Position numbers and translations under genes: made by a program. From assembly GCA_949451265.1 (NCBI GenBank), contig CASTQR010000047.1:1-9877 (forward strand): a stretch of 9,877 nt of DNA, read 5' to 3'. Every line of letters starts with the position of its first letter. Position 1 is the stretch's first letter. A model generated the notes under the pieces. That model saw nothing but the letters and a program-made list of their open reading frames with translations. It had not been told where the DNA came from and did not search any database. Below, piece by piece: positions 1 to 5,410 of this stretch. Source of the DNA: an uncultured Eubacteriales bacterium (GTDB taxonomy: Bacteria > Bacillota_A > Clostridia > Oscillospirales > Oscillospiraceae).

Positions 1-1
1 C

Positions 2-205
2 ATGGCCCAGCACCCGGACGCCCCCATCAAGATCGCCTGCACCGACCCGGACGCCTCCCAGGTGGCCATACCCATGCCCAAGGGGGCGGACAGCGACGCC
101 CTGCGGGCCGCCATTGACAAGGCGTTAGGCGAGCTGGCGTCGGAGGGGACGCTGACGGAGCTGTCTATGAAGTACTTCGGCCTGGACATCTCCAAGGGGA
201 GCTGA
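2..205 (+). CDS. Amino-acid ABC transporter solute-binding protein, family 3 (C-terminal end only)
   Basis: Only the last 67 residues are in the window. The frame is open to the window edge, so the ATG at base 2 is an internal Met rather than a start. The visible part ends in the pattern typical of family-3 extracellular solute-binding proteins (PF00497): a strand with IPMPKG, a helix with AL..AI..AL..L, then EGTLTELSMKYFG and a DIS tail. In that family the protein is an exported lipoprotein or periplasmic-type receptor that passes a polar amino acid or similar small ligand to an ABC permease. The signal sequence and ligand-contact residues are outside the window, so the ligand cannot be named. 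The stop codon lies one base before mtnA, so the two are probably co-transcribed. Confidence 0.85.
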   Translation: MAQHPDAPIKIACTDPDASQVAIPMPKGADSDALRAAIDKALGELASEGTLTELSMKYFGLDISKGS

Positions 206-206
206 C

Positions 207-1265
207 ATGGATCCGCTGACGCTGGAGACGGCGGCCCTGTCCGGGGACGGGCGGGCGCTGGTCATTCTGGACCAGACCCTGCTGCCGGGGGAGGTCAAAT
301 ACCTGTCCCTGACGGAGACGGACGAGATCGTGGAGGCCATCCGCGCCCTGCGGGTGCGGGGGGCTCCGGCCATCGGGGTGGCGGCGGCCTACGGGCTGTA
401 TTTAGCCGCCCGGCGGCTGGACACGGGGGACATGGACCAGTTCCTGTCCGGCCTGCGGGCGGCGGCGGACACCCTGAACGCGTCGCGGCCCACCGCCGTC
501 AACCTGTCCTGGGCCCTGGCCCGGATGGTGCGGGCGGCGGAGGCCAGCCGCGCCCTCCCCGTGGACGAGGTCAAGGCCCTGCTGCGGGCCGAGGCGGACG
601 CCATCCGGACGGAGGACATCGCCATCAGCCGGGAGATCGGGCGGCTGGGCTTCGGCCTGCTGCGGCCCGGGGACGGCATCCTCACCCACTGCAACGCCGG
701 AACGCTGGCCACGGCAAAATACGGCACCGCCCTGGCCCCCATCTACGCTGCTTTAGAGGCGGGCTGGACGGATCTGCGGGTGTACTGCGACGAGACACGG
801 CCCCTCTTGCAGGGGGCGCGGCTCACCGCCTTCGAGCTCCAGTCCGCCGGGGTGGACACCACCCTGATCTGCGACAATATGGCCTCCCTCACCATGAGGC
901 GGGGGAAGGTGGACATCGTATTCGTGGGCTGCGACCGGGTGTGCGCCAACGGGGACTTCGCCAACAAGATCGGCACCAGCGGCGTGGCCATCCTGGCGAA
1001 ACACTACGGCATCCCCTTCTACGTGTGCGCCCCGTCCTCCACCATCGACATGGGGCTGGCAGGCGGGGATCAGATCCCCATCGAGGAGCGGCCCGCCGGG
1101 GAGGTCACCGAGCTGTGGTACGCCCGGCGGATGGCCCCGGAGGGGGTGAAGGTGGACAACCCCGCCTTCGATGTGACGGATCACGCCCTGGTGACGGGCT
1201 TCATCACGGAGAAGGGCATCGCCTACCCGCCCTTCGACAAGGCGTTCCGGGACTTTGGGTTTTGA
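207..1265 (+). CDS. mtnA: S-methyl-5-thioribose-1-phosphate isomerase
   Basis: The protein has 352 residues, the normal length for MtnA, an aldose-ketose isomerase of the eIF2B-alpha-like fold. It converts 5-methylthioribose-1-phosphate to 5-methylthioribulose-1-phosphate in cytosolic methionine salvage. Visible signatures are RGAPAIG (51-57), THCNAG with the catalytic Cys162, DETRPLLQGARLTAFEL (195-211), and GCDRVCANGDFANKIGT with the catalytic Asp243 and NK at 253-254. The ATG at 207 follows AAGGGGAG (194-201) at 5-base spacing and lies one base after the transporter gene. No other salvage gene (mtnK, mtnB or mtnD type) is in view. The enzyme could therefore serve a partial salvage route, or the related 5-deoxyribose-1-phosphate route reported for MtnA enzymes in other bacteria. 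The family assignment is firm, but the physiological pathway here is inferred. Confidence 0.95.
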   Translation: MDPLTLETAALSGDGRALVILDQTLLPGEVKYLSLTETDEIVEAIRALRVRGAPAIGVAAAYGLYLAARRLDTGDMDQFLSGLRAAADTLNASRPTAVNLSWALARMVRAAEASRALPVDEVKALLRAEADAIRTEDIAISREIGRLGFGLLRPGDGILTHCNAGTLATAKYGTALAPIYAALEAGWTDLRVYCDETRPLLQGARLTAFELQSAGVDTTLICDNMASLTMRRGKVDIVFVGCDRVCANGDFANKIGTSGVAILAKHYGIPFYVCAPSSTIDMGLAGGDQIPIEERPAGEVTELWYARRMAPEGVKVDNPAFDVTDHALVTGFITEKGIAYPPFDKAFRDFGF

Positions 1266-1280
1266 GATGGGGGCGGCTCT

Positions 1281-2072
1281 ATGAGAGAATATCTGCGGGG
1301 GCAGATCACCCCCTACTATGAGACGGACAGTGAGCTGCTCCTGCTGGGGGACACCCTGGAGCTGCTGAAAAAAATCAGGCCGGGGACGGTGGATCTGATC
1401 TTCGCCGACCCCCCGTACTTTCTGAGCAACGGCGGGATCACCTGCCAGGGGGGCAGAATGGTGTCCGTCAACAAGGGGGACTGGGACAAGGCCCCCGCCG
1501 TGGCGGACAAGCACCGCTTCAACCGGAGGTGGATCAGGCTGTGCCGCCAAATCCTGGCCCCCAACGGCACCATCTGGATCAGCGGCACCCTCCACAACAT
1601 CTACAGCATCGGGCTGGCCCTGGAGCAGGAGGGGTTCAAGATCCTCAACAACATCACCTGGGAAAAGACCAACCCGCCCCCCAACCTGGCCTGCCGGTGC
1701 TTCACCCACAGCACGGAGACGGTGATCTGGGCCCGGAAGGACGAGCCCAAGGCCAGGCACCTGTTCCACTACCAGCTGATGAAGGAGCGCAACGGCGGCA
1801 AACAGATGAAGGACGTGTGGACGGGGCCGCTGACCCCAGCCGCGGAGAAGCGGCAGGGGAAGCACCCCACCCAGAAGCCGCTGTACCTGCTGGAGCGGAT
1901 TTTAGAGGCGTCCAGCGAGCCGGGGGATCTGGTGCTGGACCCCTTCTGCGGCAGCTCGTCCACCGGGGTGGCGGCCAAGGCCCTGGGGCGGCGGTATATC
2001 GGGATTGACAGCCAGGAGGAGTATCTGGAGCTGTCCCGGCGGCGGCTGGAGGAGCGGATTCCGGGGGCGTAA
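1281..2072 (+). CDS. DpnA-like solitary DNA adenine-N6 methyltransferase (beta class)
   Basis: This 263-residue protein has the beta-class order of motifs. The catalytic DPPY (43-46, followed by FLSNGG) comes first. The SAM-binding region near the C-terminus is DPFCGSSSTG (220-229), followed by GRRYIGID. Further matches that I recall from the DpnA/M2.DpnII group are SVNKGDWDK (62-70), ISGTLHNIYS (100-109), EKTNPPPNL (128-136), FTHSTETVIWA (141-151), GKQMKDVW (173-180) and KHPTQKP (194-200). DpnA methylates adenine in GATC and accepts single-stranded DNA, so GATC is the likely target here by homology. The usual FxGSGTTG appears as FCGSSSTG, a Gly-to-Ser change at 226. No endonuclease or second methylase gene is adjacent, so it looks orphan. 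It starts 15 bases after mtnA with a weak G-rich Shine-Dalgarno, and a strong terminator follows. HinfI-like (GANTC) specificity is a less likely alternative. Confidence 0.88.
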   Translation: MREYLRGQITPYYETDSELLLLGDTLELLKKIRPGTVDLIFADPPYFLSNGGITCQGGRMVSVNKGDWDKAPAVADKHRFNRRWIRLCRQILAPNGTIWISGTLHNIYSIGLALEQEGFKILNNITWEKTNPPPNLACRCFTHSTETVIWARKDEPKARHLFHYQLMKERNGGKQMKDVWTGPLTPAAEKRQGKHPTQKPLYLLERILEASSEPGDLVLDPFCGSSSTGVAAKALGRRYIGIDSQEEYLELSRRRLEERIPGA

Positions 2073-2077
2073 AGGAA

Positions 2078-2109
2078 GCGCCGGGAGGCAATGCCTCCCG
2101 GCGCGTTTT
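2078..2109 (+). terminator. Intrinsic terminator after the methyltransferase gene
   Basis: A perfect 12-bp GC-rich stem (2078-2089 with 2093-2104) closes on an AAT loop and is followed by GTTTT and further T-rich bases. It starts six bases after the methyltransferase stop codon. The T-run is on the plus-strand side only, so it terminates the transporter-mtnA-methylase transcription unit rather than the converging small gene. Confidence 0.92.
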
Positions 2110-2124
2110 GCGTTTGTTTGGTTC

Positions 2125-2313
2125 TCAGCCAGCCCCGTCCTCCTCGTCCTCCTTCAGGTTTTCCAGGGCCACGCGGGCGGCTTCGATCACAAAGGCGGAA
2201 AAGGTCACGTTGGTGCCGCGGATGGCTTCCTCGATCTGTTCAATGACATCATTGGGGAAGCGCACGGATTTTGAGGTTGTGTCCGGGATCACGGGCAGCT
2301 TGAATTTTTTCAT
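2125..2313 (-). CDS. Small ribbon-helix-helix (Arc/MetJ-type) DNA-binding protein
   Basis: This is a 62-residue protein. A basic, extended N-terminus is followed by the strand SKSVRFP (14-20), helix A NDVIEQIEEAIRG (21-33), a turn at TN-VT, helix B FSAFVIEAARVALENL (38-53) and an acidic tail. This is the layout of ribbon-helix-helix regulators and antitoxins, which dimerise through the strand and bind short repeated operators. I chose the ATG at 2313 because GGTGA lies five bases upstream. A GTG at 2325 would add four residues but has no Shine-Dalgarno site. It is divergent from the 72-residue gene across an AT-rich control region, so it may repress itself and that neighbour. The ribbon-helix-helix fold is a pattern match by eye, and the regulatory role is inferred. 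Confidence 0.75.
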   Translation of the reverse strand: MKKFKLPVIPDTTSKSVRFPNDVIEQIEEAIRGTNVTFSAFVIEAARVALENLKEDEEDGAG

Positions 2314-2325
2314 GTTGTTCACCAC

Positions 2326-2361
2326 GCATTACAATTTGCTCTTTACAATGTATTGCATTAC
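2326..2361. repeat. Short phased repeats in the AT-rich divergent control region (candidate operator)
   Basis: GCATTAC occurs at 2326-2332 and again at 2355-2361. TTACAAT occurs at 2329-2335 and 2343-2349. The copies overlap the predicted plus-strand promoter and lie just upstream of the ribbon-helix-helix start codon. Ribbon-helix-helix proteins commonly bind short repeated boxes of this kind. Binding is an inference, since AT-rich DNA yields chance repeats easily. Confidence 0.4.
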
Positions 2362-2371
2362 GTGATATAAA
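2342..2371 (+). promoter_or_regulatory. Predicted sigma-A promoter for the 72-residue gene
   Basis: The -35 box TTTACA (2342-2347), an 18-base spacer and the -10 box TATAAA (2366-2371) lie about 60 bases upstream of the ATG at 2430. The flanking DNA is strikingly AT-rich, with about 21% GC over 2331-2400. The boxes overlap the TTACAAT/GCATTAC repeats, which would suit repression. Confidence 0.6.
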
Positions 2372-2429
2372 TATACAAAACAGAAATAATATTTTTGTTT
2401 TACGACTGTTTTACAAGGAGGACGCGGCA

Positions 2430-2648
2430 ATGAAACTCTTTCAAATTGTACTGGCCAACCTGATCCGCGGCGGCAAAGTCACAGTGGAACTCCCGAACAT
2501 CGATCTGGACAAGCTGCGCGGCGCCACCCGCCACTACTATGAGAACCTGCTGGAGCAGATTCAGGGCATCCTATACGCGGATGACATGACCGACGGGGAA
2601 AAGCTGGCGGAGATTCAAACGCTGGTGGAGCAGGGGGAGGAGTTCTAA
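2430..2648 (+). CDS. Small hypothetical protein, 72 residues
   Basis: I do not recognise this protein. It is clearly a translated gene. AAGGAGG (2415-2421) sits eight bases before the ATG, and a good promoter lies upstream. It is 72 residues long. There is a short amphipathic N-terminal segment (MKLFQIVLANLI), a basic turn RGGK, a predicted strand KVTVELP and then an acidic, largely helical C-terminal half (about 27-72) rich in Glu, Leu and Asp, with two Tyr at 36-37. There is no Cys, no catalytic motif, no signal peptide and no convincing membrane segment. It is divergent from a ribbon-helix-helix protein. The pair could be a small regulatory or mobile-element-derived unit, but the layout is not that of a classical toxin-antitoxin operon. 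Confidence 0.7.
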   Translation: MKLFQIVLANLIRGGKVTVELPNIDLDKLRGATRHYYENLLEQIQGILYADDMTDGEKLAEIQTLVEQGEEF

Positions 2649-2656
2649 AATTTTTC

Positions 2657-2685
2657 TTGACAAGCCAGTTAGCCTATGCTATCCT
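2657..2685 (+). promoter_or_regulatory. Near-consensus promoter with no obvious gene downstream
   Basis: A perfect -35 TTGACA (2657-2662), a 17-base spacer and TATCCT (2680-2685) begin nine bases after the 72-residue gene ends. An inverted repeat TAGC-CTAT-GCTA (2670-2681) overlaps the spacer and -10 box, and GTTAGC is repeated at 2668-2673 and 2693-2698. Transcription would run about 80 bases into the hairpin at 2748-2773 and then antisense to the DUF2804 gene. No translated ORF with a Shine-Dalgarno site follows. Confidence 0.5.
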
Positions 2686-2747
2686 ATTGTTGGTTAGCAA
2701 AGGCAAACTCCTTGCCGGACTACTCCTCCCGTGTTTGAACCGAGCCA

Positions 2748-2773
2748 GGGCCCGCGCCATACGGCGCGGGCCC
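2748..2773. terminator. Strong GC hairpin between converging units (terminator-like, no T-run)
   Basis: A perfect 11-bp stem (2748-2758 with 2763-2773) has an ATAC loop and lies nine bases beyond the DUF2804 stop codon. Neither side carries a T-run, so it is not a textbook intrinsic terminator. Its position suggests it ends or stabilises the DUF2804 transcript. It could also act on transcripts arriving from the promoter at 2657. Confidence 0.5.
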
Positions 2774-2782
2774 CGGTGTCTC

Positions 2783-3814
2783 TTACCACTTGTTCTCCAC
2801 CTTTTCCGCGAACCCCATGAGATCCCTCACCTGGATCCGCGTCCCGTCGTCCAGCACCGCCGTCCCGGTGAACCGCCCGAACACCTGGTGCTGGTCGCTC
2901 TTGATCAGCTTCACGTCGGTGCAGGACGCCCGGTCGATGACCGGCCGGAACTCCATCTCAAACCGCCCGTCGTCGCTGGTCATGTGCCACACCCGCATGT
3001 AGCACTCCTTGCCGTTCCGCAGGGGGATGCCGAAGTCCACCTTGGACAGCTTGTGGGCCTTTCCCTTGTAAAAGAGCATATTTTCCGTGGCGGCGGAGGT
3101 GTCCCCGAAGCCGTAGCCGATGTTGAAGCCGAAGTCCGCCCCGTCCGCCAGGCCGGAGGCGGAGCCCCAGTACCAGGTGTTGTGGTACGTCCACACGCCC
3201 CGGCCCCAGTCCAGCACGGCGAAGGAGTCGTCCGGGCGGAAGGAGTACAGGTCGTCCCCGATGCGCACGGTGCCCTGGGCCCGCATACAGTTGATCTTCT
3301 GGTTGTAGTAGAAGTGCCCCGGCTTATGGAAGGGGGTGCAGATCACCAGGGACTCCTCCGGTTCGTCCGTCAGGGTGAGGCGGACGTCGATGGGCTCCCG
3401 GCCCCGGAAATTGTCCATGTGGGCGGTGAGCTGGCGTTTGCCGTCCGCCACCTGGAACAGCAGGGCGTGGCGCTTGCCGGAGCTGGCGGTGATGCCGGCG
3501 GACGAGGTGGACGGCAGGCCCGTGCGGCCCATGGGGAAGGGGGACATGGGGCTTTTCGTGATCTCCCAGGGCTTGTCCTCGAAGGACAGGAAGGAGATGG
3601 AGTCCAGCCCCATATAGCTGTTGTCCGCCACGGTGAGGGCCACGCCGTAGCGGTCGTTGCCGATGTAGTAGTAGTCCCACTCCTTGAGGCGGGTGAGGCC
3701 GCCCCGCACCTTTTTCCGGTCGTACACGGGCAGGAGCTTCTTGGCGTACCCGGCCTGGGTCAGGTTCCCCTGTTCGTCCAGCAGGGGGATGGCTTGCGTG
3801 ATCTCGACCTGCAT
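2783..3814 (-). CDS. DUF2804 domain-containing protein
   Basis: This 343-residue protein spans a complete DUF2804 domain. Recognisable parts are the N-terminal PLLDEQGNLTQAGYAKK-type opening (10-26), DWGRGVW...WYWGSASG (202-221), GFNIGYGFGDTSAATEN (229-245) and a C-terminal half of alternating strands ending in the VFGRFTG/MGFAEKV region. The family is widespread in bacteria and is thought to have a lipocalin-like or AttH/CrtC-like beta fold. Its biochemical role is not established, so I assign none. There is no signal peptide or membrane segment, which predicts a cytosolic protein. The ATG at 3814 follows GAGGAGGTG at five-base spacing. It has its own promoter just beyond the radical SAM stop codon, so it can be expressed apart from the mutY-tdk operon. 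Confidence 0.87.
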   Translation of the reverse strand: MQVEITQAIPLLDEQGNLTQAGYAKKLLPVYDRKKVRGGLTRLKEWDYYYIGNDRYGVALTVADNSYMGLDSISFLSFEDKPWEITKSPMSPFPMGRTGLPSTSSAGITASSGKRHALLFQVADGKRQLTAHMDNFRGREPIDVRLTLTDEPEESLVICTPFHKPGHFYYNQKINCMRAQGTVRIGDDLYSFRPDDSFAVLDWGRGVWTYHNTWYWGSASGLADGADFGFNIGYGFGDTSAATENMLFYKGKAHKLSKVDFGIPLRNGKECYMRVWHMTSDDGRFEMEFRPVIDRASCTDVKLIKSDQHQVFGRFTGTAVLDDGTRIQVRDLMGFAEKVENKW

Positions 3815-3877
3815 CAGAGCACCTCCTCAATGATAGCGGCCCTCGTGCTTGCCCTGTGGCGGGTAGATCTTTCCAAC

Positions 3878-3906
3878 AGTATAACACATCTGGACGCAAA
3901 AGCCAA
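3878..3906 (-). promoter_or_regulatory. Predicted promoter for the DUF2804 gene
   Basis: Read on the minus strand, TTGGCT (3906-3901), a 17-base spacer and TATACT (3883-3878) precede the DUF2804 start by about 65 bases. The -35 box begins two bases after the radical SAM stop codon, and I see no terminator between the two genes. Confidence 0.6.
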
Positions 3907-3907
3907 G

Positions 3908-4813
3908 TCACAAACCGGTCAAATCAAAGGCGGGGATGAAGCCCTCCCCGGTACTGTCCAGCTCCTGGACGTAGCCAGACAGCCCTAAGTTTTCCATGTA
4001 CTCCCTGGCAGAGCGCAGCTCGGAGGGGCGCAGGGGGCGGGCCAGCTCCGGGAAGCCGTCCAGCTTCCCCACGGGGGTGTACTGGGCCATGAGGGAGAAC
4101 AGCACTGCCCCGGCGGGGAAGCTGTCCGCCGCCCAGTCCATCACCGCCTTGGCCTCGTTTACCCGCCCGGGGAGGAGCAGGTGCCGGATCAGCACGCCGC
4201 TTTTCAGCAGGCCGCCCTCCAAGCGGACGGGCCCCCGCTGGCGGTACATCTCCAGGATAGCGGACTTGGCGTACTCCGGGTAGTTGGCCGCGCCGGAGTA
4301 TTTTTCCGCCAGCTCCGGGGTGACGTATTTCAGGTCGGGGAGGTACACGTCCACCCTGCCCTCCAGCGACCGCAGCGTGTCCGCCCGCTCGTAGCCGCCG
4401 CTGTTCCACACCACGGGCAGGCCGTTGGGGACGGGGCGCTCCAGCACGCGGGCCAGGGCGCGGGTGAAGTGGGTGGGGGTGACCAGCTCGATACAGGACG
4501 CGCCCTGATCGGCGAGACGCTGAAAGGCGGCATACAGCTCATCGTCCGTCATGGGCCTGCCGAAGCCCTCCCGGCTGATGGGGGCGTTCTGGCAGAACAC
4601 GCAGCCCAGGGTACAGCCGGAGAAGAACACCGTCCCCGCCCCGGTTTCCCCGGAGATGCAGGGCTCCTCCCAGAGGTGGAGGGCGGCCCGGGCACAGACG
4701 GGGACGGCGGGCATCCGGCAGAAGCCCTCGCCGTGGTTCTCGTCCCGCAAGGCTCCGCAGTTCCGGGGGCACAGGGAACAGGGGAAGGCTTCCTGATGTT
4801 TCGCGTGAAACAT
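3908..4813 (-). CDS. Radical SAM protein, PflX/COG1313-like (pyruvate formate-lyase activating enzyme homologue)
   Basis: With the start chosen here the protein has 301 residues. The radical SAM cluster motif is C67-x3-C71-x2-C74 within FFSGCTLGCVFCQN, preceded by WEEPCISGETGAGT (48-61). An N-terminal Cys group (C12, C15, C19, C32, in the form CSLCPRNCG...GFC) marks the COG1313/PflX group. C-terminal signatures include YLPDLKY (157-163), YSGAANYPEYA and GYVQELDS followed by IPAFD. Such proteins cleave SAM to a 5'-deoxyadenosyl radical, but the substrate of this branch is unknown. I chose the ATG at 4813, five bases after the tdk stop, because upstream codons overlap tdk in another frame with no family-like sequence. 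The upstream candidate at 4882 would add 23 unlikely residues. The first six codons are encoded within a parS-like site. It is the third gene after mutY and tdk. Confidence 0.88.
   Translation of the reverse strand: MFHAKHQEAFPCSLCPRNCGALRDENHGEGFCRMPAVPVCARAALHLWEEPCISGETGAGTVFFSGCTLGCVFCQNAPISREGFGRPMTDDELYAAFQRLADQGASCIELVTPTHFTRALARVLERPVPNGLPVVWNSGGYERADTLRSLEGRVDVYLPDLKYVTPELAEKYSGAANYPEYAKSAILEMYRQRGPVRLEGGLLKSGVLIRHLLLPGRVNEAKAVMDWAADSFPAGAVLFSLMAQYTPVGKLDGFPELARPLRPSELRSAREYMENLGLSGYVQELDSTGEGFIPAFDLTGL
4797..4812. other. parS-like ParB-binding site (one mismatch)
   Basis: TGTTTCGCGTGAAACA differs from the bacterial parS consensus TGTTTCACGTGAAACA at one base (G at 4803), and the rest of the palindrome is intact. 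It overlaps the radical SAM start codon, so on the minus strand it encodes the N-terminus MFHAKH. A consensus site in this frame would give MFHVKH. parS sites are bound by ParB/Spo0J and cluster in the origin-proximal region. ParB binding here is inferred from the sequence match alone. Confidence 0.7.
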
Positions 4814-4818
4814 ATGTT

Positions 4819-5409
4819 TTAGTCCCCGGCGGGCTTGGGGAGCTCGGGGCCTAAATTCCCCTCCTTCCAGTGGCGGCGGCACAGGCCGATGTAGCAGTCG
4901 TTGGCCCCTAAGACCACCTGCTCCCCCTCCTTCAGCACCGTGCCGTGTTCGTCAAACCGGGCGTTGCAGGTGGCCTTCCGGCCGCACCAGCAGATGGTTT
5001 TGACCTCCTCGATGATGTCCGCCCAGGCCAGCAGGGCCTCCGAGCCTGGGAACAGCCGCCCGCTGAAGTCCGCCCGCAGGCCGTAGCAGATCACGGGGAC
5101 GTTGAGCCTGTCCACCAGGTCGGTGAGGTACTCCACCTGCTCCCGGGTGAGGAACTGGGCCTCGTCCACGATGACGCACTGCCAGGTTTTGACCTCGCCG
5201 TCGGGCATCTGTTCCAGCTCCTCGAACCAGACGCAGGGATAGCGCAGGCCCATCCGGGAGTTCACCACCCGCTCCCCCTCCCGCTGGTCCAGGGCGGGCT
5301 TCACCATCAGGGCCCGCTGGCCCCGCTCCTCGTAGTTATACCGCACCATCAGCGCGTTGGCGGACTTGCTGGAGCCCATCACGCCGTAGCGGAAATACAG
5401 CTTTGCCAT
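4819..5409 (-). CDS. tdk: Thymidine kinase, type II (TK1-like)
   Basis: The 196-residue product phosphorylates thymidine to dTMP with ATP in cytosolic pyrimidine salvage. The P-loop is GVMGSSKSANAL (9-20), the form common in this family, and the Walker B/catalytic segment is VDEAQF (81-86) with Glu83 as the expected general base. YGLRADFSGRLFPGS (109-123) follows. The zinc-binding lasso region has Cys at 140 and 142 (CWCGRKATC) and C177-R-R-H180. EGEQVVLGAND (161-171) matches the thymidine-binding lasso segment. The length is typical. Its ATG at 5409 lies one base after the mutY stop codon, with GGGGGAT upstream inside the mutY end, so translation is probably coupled. The gene ends five bases before the radical SAM gene. 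Confidence 0.96.
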   Translation of the reverse strand: MAKLYFRYGVMGSSKSANALMVRYNYEERGQRALMVKPALDQREGERVVNSRMGLRYPCVWFEELEQMPDGEVKTWQCVIVDEAQFLTREQVEYLTDLVDRLNVPVICYGLRADFSGRLFPGSEALLAWADIIEEVKTICWCGRKATCNARFDEHGTVLKEGEQVVLGANDCYIGLCRRHWKEGNLGPELPKPAGD

Positions 5410-5410
5410 G

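Noticed and set aside
753..1865. Minus-strand reading frame of 370 codons across mtnA and the methyltransferase
   Set aside because: It is antisense to two well-supported genes and runs across their junction. It has no family signature.
2690..2750. Possible tRNA fragment or mobile-element end (GGTTCAAAC on the minus strand)
   Set aside because: Only a T-loop-like octamer is present, and no acceptor stem, anticodon arm or CCA end can be built around it. There are no flanking direct repeats.
2657..3988. Long plus-strand reading frame of 443 codons
   Set aside because: It lies opposite the DUF2804 gene and the end of the radical SAM gene, starts at a TTG that is part of a promoter -35 box, lacks a Shine-Dalgarno site and has low-complexity Val/Gly/His/Pro-rich content typical of antisense frames in GC-rich genes.
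4181..4822. Plus-strand reading frame of 213 codons opposite the radical SAM gene
   Set aside because: The minus strand holds the CxxxCxxC radical SAM gene. The plus frame has no recognisable domain or Shine-Dalgarno site.
4814..4882. Upstream start extending the radical SAM protein by 23 residues into tdk
   Set aside because: The extra residues are an out-of-frame reading of the tdk end, with no similarity to the family N-terminus. The ATG at 4813 places the protein start close to the conserved Cys group.
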